Assembly (NCBI GenBank): GCA_900764925.1
Contig: CAAFPW010000018.1
Location: 1-15,960 of the forward strand
DNA length: 15,960 nt
Direction: 5' to 3'
Source of the DNA: Fusobacteriaceae bacterium
Lineage (GTDB): Bacteria > Fusobacteriota > Fusobacteriia > Fusobacteriales > Fusobacteriaceae
Below, piece by piece: positions 5,855 through 13,140 of the stretch (its first letter is position 1; each line of letters begins with the position of its first letter). Position numbers and translations under genes: made by a program. The notes under the pieces are model-generated. The model was not told the DNA's origin. It saw nothing but the letters and a program-made list of their open reading frames with translations, and searched no databases.

Positions 5855-8296
5855 ATGTCAATAATAACAAAAGAGTGGGCTAAAAAATTTGAAGAAGCTG
5901 AGTATCTTCAAGAAATTTTAAATGGACTAAGAGAGATACAAGAGGAAAATGGTTATACAGATGAAGAGATGGATAATGATTTAGATGTAGCTCTTTGGAG
6001 AGCTTTTGTATATAATAATATGGACTCCTATGAGTATTATGAGTTATCAGAAAAAACTTTAGCTAAGGTAAAAGATAAAGGAGTAAAGAGTGGAGTTTGG
6101 TGTTATAGATACTCATGTGCCTTAGCATATATGAGGAAGTTTGAGGAAGCTTTAGAATACAGTAGACTTGGAACAGAAGTAGAGCCTGATTATCCTTGGG
6201 GATGGTTACAACTTGGAAGACTTTGCTATAAGTTTAACTTACTAGATGAAGCTTTTAGAGCCATAGATAAAGGATTAGAACTTGTACCTAATGACTATGA
6301 GTTTTTAACTTTGAAAGATGATATCGAAAATGATAGAGGATATGCTTATGCTAACTCTCACTATATAAATGAAGAGGTAGATAAAAATAGTTTAGAGGAC
6401 AGATTGATAGATATTGATGATGAAGAATTATATAATCAATTTTTAAATAAGAGTGAGTTAGAGAAAAAATTGGATATCTTACATAGAGAGGATAGAAATC
6501 AAGAGATTATAGATATAATTAATTCTCTTCCTAAAGAGGAATTAACTTATGATATTCTTGGAAAACTTGCTAGAGCTTATAATAATAATAATGAGTATGA
6601 TAAGGGGATGGAGATTTTACTTCAATTAAAAGATGAAGGAGAAAATACAGCTCTTTGGAATTTTCGTATAGGATACTCTTGTTATTATTCTGGAAGACTT
6701 GAAGAAGCTCAAAAATATTTTGAAAGATGTCTTGAATTGAATCCAGAAGAACCTGATGCAGATATTCTACTTAGATATATCTATTCAGATTTAGGAAATA
6801 GAAAAATTGAAGAGGAAAAACCAGAGGAAGCTTTAGAGTATTTTAAAAAAGCTAGGGAATTAGCTAAAGATACAGAGGGAATTATTTTTTCAGAATCAGA
6901 TTTAGCTTGGATATATGATCACACAGGAGATTATGAAAAAGCTTTTGAATTTTTAAAAAATGTAGTATCTTTGGGAAGAGATGATATATGGGTACACTCT
7001 GAACTAGGATTTTGTTTAGGTGGACTAGGAAAATTTGAAGAGGCAGTTGAGGAATTTAAAAAAGCTATTGAACAAGGTAGAGATGATGTTTGGATATTTG
7101 CTAGATTAGGTGGTGCCTACAAAGAACTAGAGAGGTATGATGAGGCACTAGAAACATATTTTAAGGGATTAGAAGCGGATTCAGATGATATTTATATAAA
7201 TTCTGAAATAGCTTGGATATATGATGTTATAAAAGATGATTGTAATACTGGATTGAAATATTTAGATAAGGTAAAAAAATTAGGAAGAGATGACATATGG
7301 ATAAATTCTGAATATGGTTGGGTATATAACCATATTGGAAAATATGATGAAGGGCTACACCATTTAGAAAAAGCAAGAGAGATGGGTAGAGATGATATAT
7401 GGATAAACTTTGAAATAGGATATTCCCTTGCTAGATTGAATAGAGAAGAGGAAGCTTTAAACTATTATTTGAAAGCAAAAGAGATGGGAAGAGATGATGT
7501 AGGATTAAACAGTGAATTGGGATATTGTCTAACTAGATTGGGAAGATATGATGAAGCTCTTTCTCACTACTTGAAAGCCAAAGAACTAGGTAGAGATGAT
7601 GAATGGTTAAATATTGGAATAGCAGAGTGTTTAGGAGAATTAGGAAAAGAAGAGGAAGCAATAGAAAAACTCAAGAAAACTCTTACATTTAAAGATTGTA
7701 ATGAAATTTTAATAACTTCACAGTTAGGTTATCTATATGGAAAAATCAATAATTCTAAAGAGGCTTTAAAATATTTGTATAGAGCTGAAGAGTTAGGAAG
7801 AAATGATATATGGTTATACTCAGAAATTGGATGGAATTTAGCTGATGATTCAAATACATATGAAGAGGCTTTGAAATATTTTAATAAGGCTGTGGAATTA
7901 GGAAGAGATGATATTTGGATTGATGGACAATTAGGTTTTGTTTTATCTAAACTTGGTAATTATAAAGAGGCAATCTCTCATTTTGAAAAGGTAAGATTTG
8001 CAAGTCCAGAAGATAATTGGATAGCATATCAGTTGGGATCAGCTTATAGAAAAAATGGAGATATAGACAAGGCTATTGAAATATTAAATAGCTCTATTGA
8101 AACTACTCAGTTTAGAGGTTGGGTAGAACTAGAATTAGCTGTATGTTATGCTTTAGTAGATGATAAAGAGAAAGCTCAAAAATATTTAGAGGAAGCTGAA
8201 CTATATATAGGTGGAGAGAAAGAGGAATCTTTAGATGTAAAAAGAGATTTTGAAATGGTAAGGCAACTTCTTCAATCTTCAAGTTACTTAGCTTAG
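5855..8296 (+). CDS. Large TPR-repeat protein with a GRDDIW repeat signature
   Basis: An 813-residue soluble protein made almost wholly of tetratricopeptide helix pairs, hence a protein-binding solenoid. An N-terminal region (about 1-165) with degenerate TPRs (FEEALEYSRLGTEVEPDYPWGWLQLG) is followed by a linker and further TPRs (about 230-340). From residue 374 to about 720 there are eleven units of 34 or 35 residues. The inter-repeat turn reads (L/M)GRDD(I/V)W, followed by SELG(W/Y/F) and YEEALxxYxKA. The exact GRDD occurs seven times (374, 408, 477, 511, 545, 579, 683), GRND once (648), and the other turns are diverged. There is no signal peptide and no catalytic domain. The ribosome binding site AAGGAGGGG is strong. 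It precedes DUF2004, DUF4261 and DUF4375 genes and may act as their scaffold. That partnership is inference. Confidence 0.92.
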   Translation: MSIITKEWAKKFEEAEYLQEILNGLREIQEENGYTDEEMDNDLDVALWRAFVYNNMDSYEYYELSEKTLAKVKDKGVKSGVWCYRYSCALAYMRKFEEALEYSRLGTEVEPDYPWGWLQLGRLCYKFNLLDEAFRAIDKGLELVPNDYEFLTLKDDIENDRGYAYANSHYINEEVDKNSLEDRLIDIDDEELYNQFLNKSELEKKLDILHREDRNQEIIDIINSLPKEELTYDILGKLARAYNNNNEYDKGMEILLQLKDEGENTALWNFRIGYSCYYSGRLEEAQKYFERCLELNPEEPDADILLRYIYSDLGNRKIEEEKPEEALEYFKKARELAKDTEGIIFSESDLAWIYDHTGDYEKAFEFLKNVVSLGRDDIWVHSELGFCLGGLGKFEEAVEEFKKAIEQGRDDVWIFARLGGAYKELERYDEALETYFKGLEADSDDIYINSEIAWIYDVIKDDCNTGLKYLDKVKKLGRDDIWINSEYGWVYNHIGKYDEGLHHLEKAREMGRDDIWINFEIGYSLARLNREEEALNYYLKAKEMGRDDVGLNSELGYCLTRLGRYDEALSHYLKAKELGRDDEWLNIGIAECLGELGKEEEAIEKLKKTLTFKDCNEILITSQLGYLYGKINNSKEALKYLYRAEELGRNDIWLYSEIGWNLADDSNTYEEALKYFNKAVELGRDDIWIDGQLGFVLSKLGNYKEAISHFEKVRFASPEDNWIAYQLGSAYRKNGDIDKAIEILNSSIETTQFRGWVELELAVCYALVDDKEKAQKYLEEAELYIGGEKEESLDVKRDFEMVRQLLQSSSYLA
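6974..7918 (+). repeat. DNA-level repeats inside the TPR gene
   Basis: The codons for the GRDDIW turn recur as near-identical 18-base words (GGAAGAGATGATATATGG and variants) at 6974, 7283, 7385 and 7901. Diverged forms occur in between, near 7488 and 7790. The spacings 309 and 102 bases are multiples of the 34-35 codon unit. Unequal recombination between such words could add or remove repeats. Confidence 0.75.
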
Positions 8297-8311
8297 TAGA
8301 ATTAAGAAAAA

Positions 8312-8343
8312 TTGTAGCTTTAGTCAGAATTTTCTTGTATAAT
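8312..8343 (+). promoter_or_regulatory. Possible promoter before DUF2004 copy 2
   Basis: A perfect TATAAT lies at 8338-8343, in the 75-base gap between the TPR gene and the DUF2004 start at 8372. The best upstream -35 candidate, TTGTAG at 8312-8317, has a spacer of 20 bases, longer than optimal. In such AT-rich DNA an isolated -10 match is weak evidence, but it would explain the unusually large gap. Confidence 0.35.
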
Positions 8344-8371
8344 GAGTATTATAGATGAAAGGAGAAGAGTG

Positions 8372-8848
8372 ATGAAGATAAGATTTTTTGGAGATATAGA
8401 TATAAATGAAGACTATCAAGAAACAAATATTCATCTAGGAGATAGTGATATTCAATTGGATTTAAACCTAGAGGAAGTACTAGGTAAAAAAGATTGGATA
8501 TTGGAGTATGATGATTATGTCTCAAAATTACTCACTTATAAAGAAAAAATAGAAAATAAGTTGAATGAGGATTTTGATGATTGGGGACTTACTAAAGAGT
8601 GGATAGATTGGCATATAGAGGAACTAGATAAGAGTGTAATAGAAAAAATTACAGCTGGAACAGATAAAAAATTAGCAGTAGATGAAAAACTACTTTCAGT
8701 AACAAATTTAGTTAGAATAGGTATATATCCAGGTTATGAAGATTATGCTATATGGGATTTTATGTTGGATAGAAAGATCAGTAATCAAATTTTAGTAGTA
8801 GTTACTAATAATAAAGGTGAAATTGTAGATATTACTTGGGAGAGTTAA
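8372..8848 (+). CDS. DUF2004 family protein, copy 2
   Basis: A 158-residue paralogue of the gene at 3650-4129. About 84 of 158 aligned residues are identical by hand count. It has the same order of elements and the same core (RIGIYPGYEDYAIWDFML, then GEIVDITWES). The middle segment (about residues 85-100) is the most diverged. I chose the ATG at 8372 and not the in-frame ATG at 8342 for two reasons: AAAGGAGAAG lies at ideal distance before 8372, and the paralogue aligns from that residue, while the ten extra residues have no counterpart and overlap a TATAAT. Its stop is followed at once by AGGAGG of the DUF4261 gene, 9 bases away, so the two are probably translated together. Family function is unknown. 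Confidence 0.82.
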   Translation: MKIRFFGDIDINEDYQETNIHLGDSDIQLDLNLEEVLGKKDWILEYDDYVSKLLTYKEKIENKLNEDFDDWGLTKEWIDWHIEELDKSVIEKITAGTDKKLAVDEKLLSVTNLVRIGIYPGYEDYAIWDFMLDRKISNQILVVVTNNKGEIVDITWES

Positions 8849-8857
8849 GGAGGAATT

Positions 8858-9607
8858 ATGGAAGAGAAAAATGTAATGAATGGTTTTATATTATTTAAAG
8901 ACACAACTTGTAATTTTGAAGAGATTAAGAGAAATTTAAAAGCTGATTGGAATATTGAATTGAATAGTGAGATAAAAGATGATGCAACAGTTTTCAATGT
9001 AGGTAATACTATGGTAGCCCTATCTTTTATTCCAGCTCCTGTACCAAATGGAGAGGCTGAAGGAAATGCTAAAAATAATATTTTTTGGGAAGATGGAGTG
9101 AAAAAGACAGCTGAACACAAAGCACAGATGATAGTTGCTATAATGGGAGGAAAAGACCCTGTAAAAAGTGCTAAGTTATTTGTAAAGGTAGCTTCAAGTA
9201 TTTTAAAATTAGAAAATACAATAGGAATATATAAATATCCAACTGTAGTTCCAAGTGATATGTATATTGAGGTAGCTGAGGAGTTGAAAGAGGATTCATT
9301 CCCAGTATTAGATGTAGTATATATTGGAATGTATAGAAGTGATAATGGAATTTGTGGATATACTGATGGATTAAAATATTTTGGGAAAAAAGAGATAGAG
9401 ATAATAGATACTGATGTAGAGGTATTTGAGCTATATGAATTTTTAATAGATATAGCTAATTATGTGATAACTTGTGATGCTAAATTAAATGATGGAGAGA
9501 CAATTGGATTTTCAGCTGAACAAAAACTTCCTATTACAGTTTCAAAGGGAGTAGCGTTAGAGGAAGATACAATAAAGATAGAATTTAACAACGAAAATAA
9601 AGCTTAA
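8858..9607 (+). CDS. DUF4261 family protein
   Basis: A 249-residue soluble protein. The N-terminal half (about 8-150) carries 'MNGFILFKDTTCNFEEI', a beta region around 'ALSFIPAPVPNGEAE', and a helix (KTAEHKAQMIVAIMGG) resembling the first domain of DUF4261 proteins. The C-terminal part holds the family signature: GICGYTDGLKYFGKKEIEI, a helix-rich stretch (FELYEFLIDIANYV), and DGETIGFSAEQKLPI. No catalytic site is known for this family. The ribosome binding site AGGAGG is nearly ideal. It lies 9 bases after DUF2004 copy 2 and 34 before the DUF4375 gene. The repeated occurrence of such single-domain families side by side suggests a shared job, perhaps immunity or stress response, but the sequence itself does not prove it. 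Confidence 0.85.
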   Translation: MEEKNVMNGFILFKDTTCNFEEIKRNLKADWNIELNSEIKDDATVFNVGNTMVALSFIPAPVPNGEAEGNAKNNIFWEDGVKKTAEHKAQMIVAIMGGKDPVKSAKLFVKVASSILKLENTIGIYKYPTVVPSDMYIEVAEELKEDSFPVLDVVYIGMYRSDNGICGYTDGLKYFGKKEIEIIDTDVEVFELYEFLIDIANYVITCDAKLNDGETIGFSAEQKLPITVSKGVALEEDTIKIEFNNENKA

Positions 9608-9641
9608 ATATTTTAAGAAAAAACAGGAGAGGAAATAAAAA

Positions 9642-10073
9642 ATGGTAGATATAAATGAGGATTTATGGTTTGATACTTTTGAGGAGTATTCAATAAAATT
9701 TGGAGAGGTAAGACCAGATTACAAAAAACTAAAACCAGAGGAAGCAGAAATAGGAGCTCTTTTCAATATGGAGTTGGATATGCACAATGGAGGTTTTTTA
9801 CAATTTTATTGTAACTGGGGATATGAAGCATATATCTATGCACTAAGAGGATTGGAGAGCATAGGAGCAATAGAAACTAAAAAGATTCTTGAAAAACAGT
9901 ATGGAGCTATAGCTAGATTAAAAGATGATAAAAGAATAGATGAGTTATGGGCAATTCCAGAGTTTTTAAAAGAAAATGAACTAGATAAGATAGAAAAATT
10001 AGATGAAGAGTATTGGGAAGATAGAGAAAAAATAATGGACAAAATGTACACACACTATATTGAGAAAAAATAA
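9642..10073 (+). CDS. DUF4375/DMP19 family protein
   Basis: A 143-residue, largely helical, acidic protein. Its centre carries the family signature 'ELDMHNGGFLQFYCNWGYEAYIYALRGLESIGA', in which the NGGF.QF..N core is the diagnostic part, followed by a helix of the type AIETKKILEKQY. The C-terminal half is a charged helix with many Lys and Glu. DMP19, the founding member, was described from Neisseria as a DNA-mimic protein that acts on a repressor; the acidity here is compatible, but one cannot infer the same role. AGGAGAGG lies about nine bases before the ATG. It ends the DUF2004-DUF4261-DUF4375 run, and the -35 box of the next operon lies in its last codons. Confidence 0.85.
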   Translation: MVDINEDLWFDTFEEYSIKFGEVRPDYKKLKPEEAEIGALFNMELDMHNGGFLQFYCNWGYEAYIYALRGLESIGAIETKKILEKQYGAIARLKDDKRIDELWAIPEFLKENELDKIEKLDEEYWEDREKIMDKMYTHYIEKK

Positions 10074-10088
10074 AAATCTGTGTATAAT
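10060..10088 (+). promoter_or_regulatory. Sigma70-type promoter for the MATE operon
   Basis: TTGAGA (10060-10065; five of six consensus bases) and TATAAT (10083-10088, perfect) are separated by exactly 17 bases. The -35 box overlaps the last codons of the DUF4375 gene. The MATE start codon is 43 bases downstream, leaving room for a short leader and the AAAGGAGAG ribosome binding site. Confidence 0.75.
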
Positions 10089-10131
10089 TAATGGAGCTAG
10101 AATAAATTACTAAAAAGGAGAGATTTTAATT

Positions 10132-11475
10132 ATGACAGATTTAACAAAGGGAAGCCCTACAAAGCAGATGTTAAAATTTGCTATACCAGTATGTTTAGGA
10201 AATATTTTTCAACTTTTTTATAGTTTGACAGATACAAGAATAGTTGGAAGTACATTGGGAGAGAGTGCTTTGGCAGCAGTAGGGGCGAGTACAGCTATAA
10301 GTGCTCTGTTGATTGGATTTTTAACAGGGCTTACAAATGGATTTTCTATCATTATTGCTCAAAATTTTGGAGCTAAGGATGATGAGAAAATAAGAAAGAG
10401 TATAGCTGGCACTATATTATTAGGTTTTTTAACAGCAGTTTTTATAAGTGTGTTTAGTGTTGGATTTTTAAAACCTATCTTGGGATTATTAAATGTTTCA
10501 GAGGAACTATTTTCACAATCTTATGGTTATATTAGAGCTATCCTTTTAGGAATAGTAGCCACTATGTTTTATAATGCTTTTGCAGGAATATTGAGAGCTA
10601 TTGGTGATACAGTAGCTCCTCTTATATTTTTAGTTATAGCCTGTGGATTTAATATCTTTTTAGATTTATATTTTATCTTAGTTTTGAAGACAGGAGTTGC
10701 AGGAGCAGCTTGGGCAACTGTTATATCTCAAGGGATATCTGTAATTTTTTGTGTAGTATATATGTGGTTAAAATATCCAAAGTTTAGACTAAAAAAAGAA
10801 GATTTTTTAATAGATATAGGTTTAGTAAAAAAACTATATGGTTCAGGAATGTCTATGGGGATGATGATGTCCCTTGTATATTTTGGAACTTTGGCACTAC
10901 AAGTGGCTATAAATACTTTGGGAACAAATACAATTGTAGCTCATACAGCAGCTAGAAAGATAACAGAATTTTTTATGTTACCTTTTGGAGTGATGAGTAT
11001 AACAATGGCAACCTATTGTGGACAAAATAAAGGAGCTAGAGAGTATAAGAGAATAAAAATAGGGATATGGCAAGCTCTTTATATAACTTGGGCATGGTGT
11101 ATCTTTATACTATTTTTAAGCTATACAGTAGCACCACAGCTGATATACCTAGTGACAGGAACTCATATTGTAGAGATAATTGATACAGCAGAAAAATATT
11201 TAAAGATAAATACTATATTTTACTTTGTTCCGGCAATCATATGTATATTGAGAAATGCTATGCAAGGAATAGGTGATCTACTTATACCAATATTTTCTAG
11301 TGCCATTGAACTTATAGGAAAGGTAGTTATCGCTTTTTTTCTTACTCCAAGTATAGGATATATGGGAATAATAGTTTCTGAACCAATTGTTTGGGTACTT
11401 ATGGTAATTCCTTTGATAGTGAAGACAGTAAGAAATCCAATATTTAAAAATTTAGATAAGGGTGGAACAGAATAG
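10132..11475 (+). CDS. MATE family multidrug efflux transporter
   Basis: A 447-residue inner-membrane antiporter with about twelve hydrophobic helices, the standard MATE size. MATE proteins export cationic drugs and metabolites using an H+ or Na+ gradient. The two homologous halves are visible: 'KQMLKFAIPVCLGNIFQLFYSLTD' opens the first, and 'LVKKLYGSGMSMGMMMSLVYFG' the second. Each half has the cytoplasmic loop that follows helix 3 (IIIAQNFGAKDDEKIRKSI; ATYCGQNKGAREYKRIK) and each has a 'LRA.GD...P' type segment (ILRAIGDTVAPL; QGIGDLLIPI). The subfamily resembles the NorM/MepA/DinF-like Firmicutes type; the ion used cannot be told. It has its own promoter, and the next gene begins on the base after its stop. 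The Nudix and GNAT partners hint at a resistance or detoxification operon. Confidence 0.95.
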   Translation: MTDLTKGSPTKQMLKFAIPVCLGNIFQLFYSLTDTRIVGSTLGESALAAVGASTAISALLIGFLTGLTNGFSIIIAQNFGAKDDEKIRKSIAGTILLGFLTAVFISVFSVGFLKPILGLLNVSEELFSQSYGYIRAILLGIVATMFYNAFAGILRAIGDTVAPLIFLVIACGFNIFLDLYFILVLKTGVAGAAWATVISQGISVIFCVVYMWLKYPKFRLKKEDFLIDIGLVKKLYGSGMSMGMMMSLVYFGTLALQVAINTLGTNTIVAHTAARKITEFFMLPFGVMSITMATYCGQNKGAREYKRIKIGIWQALYITWAWCIFILFLSYTVAPQLIYLVTGTHIVEIIDTAEKYLKINTIFYFVPAIICILRNAMQGIGDLLIPIFSSAIELIGKVVIAFFLTPSIGYMGIIVSEPIVWVLMVIPLIVKTVRNPIFKNLDKGGTE

Positions 11476-12090
11476 ATGGATGATAAAATTTTAAAGTGGG
11501 CAATAGAATTACAAAGTCTAGCTCAAGCAGGATTATATTATGGAAAAGATATTTATGATATAGAGAGGTTTCAAAGAATAAGAGAGATTGCTAGTGAGAT
11601 GGTAGCTGAAAAAAGTGGACTCTCTTTAGATAAAGTAGAAAACCTATTTTGTTGTGAAACAGGATATCAAACTCCTAAATTGGATACAAGAGCAGCTATC
11701 TTTCATCAAGATAAAATTTTACTTGTTCAAGAACGTAGTGGAAAGTGGTCACTGCCAGGTGGATGGGTAGATGTAGATTGTTCAATAAGAGAGAACACAG
11801 TAAAAGAGGTATGGGAAGAAGCTGGTTTAGAGGTAAGAGCAGATAGAATAATAGCTGTACAAGATAGGGATAAACACAATAAACCTGAATATATTTATAA
11901 AGTTTGTAAAATTTTTGTGTTGTGTAGTGTTTTGGGTGGAGAGTTTAAAAAGAATATTGAAACTCTACAAAGTGGATATTTTTCTTTAGATGAACTACCT
12001 GATTTATCAGAGGATAAAAATAGTAGAGAACAGATAGAGATGTGTTTTCAAGCATATAAAAATCCTAACTGGGAAGTATTTTTTGATTAA
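11476..12090 (+). CDS. Nudix hydrolase with an N-terminal helical domain
   Basis: A 204-residue hydrolase of nucleoside-diphosphate-linked compounds (NDP-X). Residues 1-60 form the helical N-terminal domain seen in one Nudix subfamily (DDKILKWAIELQSLAQAGL...). The Nudix fold starts at about 66 with TPKLDTRAAIFHQDKILLVQE. The Nudix box spans residues 96-118. It ends in K110-E111-V112 then E114-E115 and G117, so the metal-binding REUxEE core is present with Lys for Arg. The upstream Glu expected six residues after the Gly is Cys102. I recall this kind of deviation in this subfamily, so it need not mean loss of activity. The ATG directly follows the TAG of the MATE gene (TAGATG), which implies translational coupling. 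The substrate is unknown; ADP-ribose-like molecules are a common choice for the family. Confidence 0.9.
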   Translation: MDDKILKWAIELQSLAQAGLYYGKDIYDIERFQRIREIASEMVAEKSGLSLDKVENLFCCETGYQTPKLDTRAAIFHQDKILLVQERSGKWSLPGGWVDVDCSIRENTVKEVWEEAGLEVRADRIIAVQDRDKHNKPEYIYKVCKIFVLCSVLGGEFKKNIETLQSGYFSLDELPDLSEDKNSREQIEMCFQAYKNPNWEVFFD

Positions 12091-12108
12091 AATTAAGGAC
12101 TTGATATT

Positions 12109-12606
12109 ATGAATGGGATTTTAATTAGAGAGATGAAAATAGAGGATTGGGAAAGCGTAAAAGATATATATCAACAAGCTTTATTGGAAGGAAAATCAAC
12201 TTTTAATGGAGTAGTTCCTACCTATGAGGAATGGGATAGAGGACATCTAAAAGATTGTAGATATGTTGTGGAAAAAAATGACAAGATTGTAGCATGGTGC
12301 TCACTATCTCCTACATCTAGCAGAGAGGTATATAGAGGTGTTGTAGAACTTAGTATCTATGTTGACAAGAATAATAGAAACAAAGGTATAGGGAAAAAAC
12401 TATTAAAATACCTTTGTGAAGAGAGTGAGAAAAAGGGATATTGGACTCTTTACTCAGCTATTTTTGAAATCAATATAGAGAGTAGAAAATTACATTTGAG
12501 CTGTGGTTTTAGAGAGATAGGGTACAGAGAAAAAATAGCTAAAGATATATTTGGCAATTGGCAAAATACCTTTATTTATGAAAGAAGAAGTAAGATTTTA
12601 ATTTAA
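12109..12606 (+). CDS. GNAT acetyltransferase, phosphinothricin-acetyltransferase-like
   Basis: A 165-residue acetyltransferase of the Pat/Bar-like GNAT branch, whose members acetylate the amino group of small amino-acid analogues such as phosphinothricin or methionine sulfone. The branch signature 'IREMKIEDWESVKDIYQQAL...GKSTFNG.VPTYEEWDRGH' is at the N-terminus. The strand ELSIYVDKNNRNKGIGKKLLKYL follows, with the acetyl-CoA loop RNKGIG at 90-95. Then come 'AIFEINIESRKLHLSCGF' with the expected Asn and Ser, and the tail 'GNWQNTFIYER', close to the usual 'GRWHDVVLMQR' element. Nothing essential seems missing. It follows the Nudix gene by 18 bases, with AAGGA as ribosome binding site, and is the last gene of the MATE operon. 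Confidence 0.9.
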   Translation: MNGILIREMKIEDWESVKDIYQQALLEGKSTFNGVVPTYEEWDRGHLKDCRYVVEKNDKIVAWCSLSPTSSREVYRGVVELSIYVDKNNRNKGIGKKLLKYLCEESEKKGYWTLYSAIFEINIESRKLHLSCGFREIGYREKIAKDIFGNWQNTFIYERRSKILI

Positions 12607-12645
12607 AATAAATATAGTTTTCTTGATAATAAAAAAGGAGATATA

Positions 12646-12654
12646 TGGTATAAT
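12646..12654 (+). promoter_or_regulatory. Extended -10 promoter before nfeD-qmcA
   Basis: TGGTATAAT at 12646-12654 is a perfect extended -10 element (TGn plus TATAAT), which needs little from a -35 box. A TTGATA at 12623-12628 lies 20 bases further upstream, too far for optimal use. The NfeD start codon at 12689 is 34 bases downstream, with AGAGGAAG as ribosome binding site. Confidence 0.65.
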
Positions 12655-12688
12655 ATATTAAGACTATTTTAAAGAGAGGAAGATAACT

Positions 12689-13123
12689 ATGTGGACTTGG
12701 TTTTTTATAGGAGTTGCTTTTTTAGTAATCGAAGCAATGAGTTTTGGACTAATATCTATTTGGTTTGCATTAGGGGCTTTTGTAGCTATGTTTTTCACTC
12801 ATCTACCAATAGATTATCAGTTTTACATTTTTATAGTTGTATCTGGAATTTCACTTCTTTTAATAAGAAAAACTGCTCTACATCATTTTAAAGGTAAGAG
12901 TAAAGAGTTAGATAGAATTACAAAATCAGAAGTAAAAATAGAAAATATTGAGATGAGAGGATCCAAAGCTATATATCTTGTGAAACTAGATGGTAAAATT
13001 TGGGAAGCTATCTGTGAAGATAGTTTAGATGTTGAAGAGATAGCTCAAGTTGAAAAGATTCAAGGAAATAAATTAGTTTTAAATAAGTTAAAAAAGACAA
13101 ATTCAAATTACATTAAATACTAA
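12689..13123 (+). CDS. NfeD family membrane protein (short form)
   Basis: A 144-residue inner-membrane protein. The N-terminal half has two to three hydrophobic segments (about 3-18, 20-37 and 45-60; MWTWFFIGVAFLVIEAMSFG, ISIWFALGAFVAMFF). The C-terminal half (about 75-135) is a small soluble beta domain of the OB type found in NfeD proteins ('VKIENIEMRGSKAIYLVKLDGKIWEAICED...VEKIQGNKLVL'). The N-terminal serine-protease domain of long NfeD proteins is absent, so this is the short form that pairs with SPFH proteins. The partner SPFH gene lies 17 bases downstream, as this pair almost always does. Together they are thought to organise membrane microdomains and affect protein quality control. 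This precise role is known from relatives, not shown here. Confidence 0.9.
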   Translation: MWTWFFIGVAFLVIEAMSFGLISIWFALGAFVAMFFTHLPIDYQFYIFIVVSGISLLLIRKTALHHFKGKSKELDRITKSEVKIENIEMRGSKAIYLVKLDGKIWEAICEDSLDVEEIAQVEKIQGNKLVLNKLKKTNSNYIKY

Positions 13124-13140
13124 TCACTGGAGGGGATATT

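Noticed and set aside
6974..7918. CRISPR-like regular repeats
   Set aside because: The repeats are in-frame codons of TPR units with protein-level periodicity; the intervals are not unique spacers.
8304..8336. Inverted repeat AAGAAAAATT / AATTTTCTT as a terminator after the TPR gene
   Set aside because: The stem is all A/T-rich with a bulge and a long loop, so it would be too weak; it probably reflects base composition.
8342..8371. Earlier ATG that would extend DUF2004 copy 2 by ten residues
   Set aside because: It overlaps a TATAAT, has no ribosome binding site, and the extension has no counterpart in the paralogue; 8372 fits better.
8845..9120. Minus-strand open frame of 91 codons opposite the DUF4261 gene
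   Set aside because: Antisense shadow of a family-assigned gene; no recognisable domain and no expression signals.
9836..10051. Minus-strand open frame of 71 codons opposite the DUF4375 gene
   Set aside because: Ser-rich antisense shadow typical of AT-rich coding DNA.
12362..12392. TTGACA followed by TATAGG inside the GNAT gene
   Set aside because: The spacer is 19 bases, the -10 is poor, and the bases encode conserved GNAT residues (VDKNN...), so it is coding sequence.
12691..12891. Second + strand frame overlapping the NfeD start
   Set aside because: Out of frame with NfeD, and rich in Ser, Cys and Phe without any motif; a shadow.
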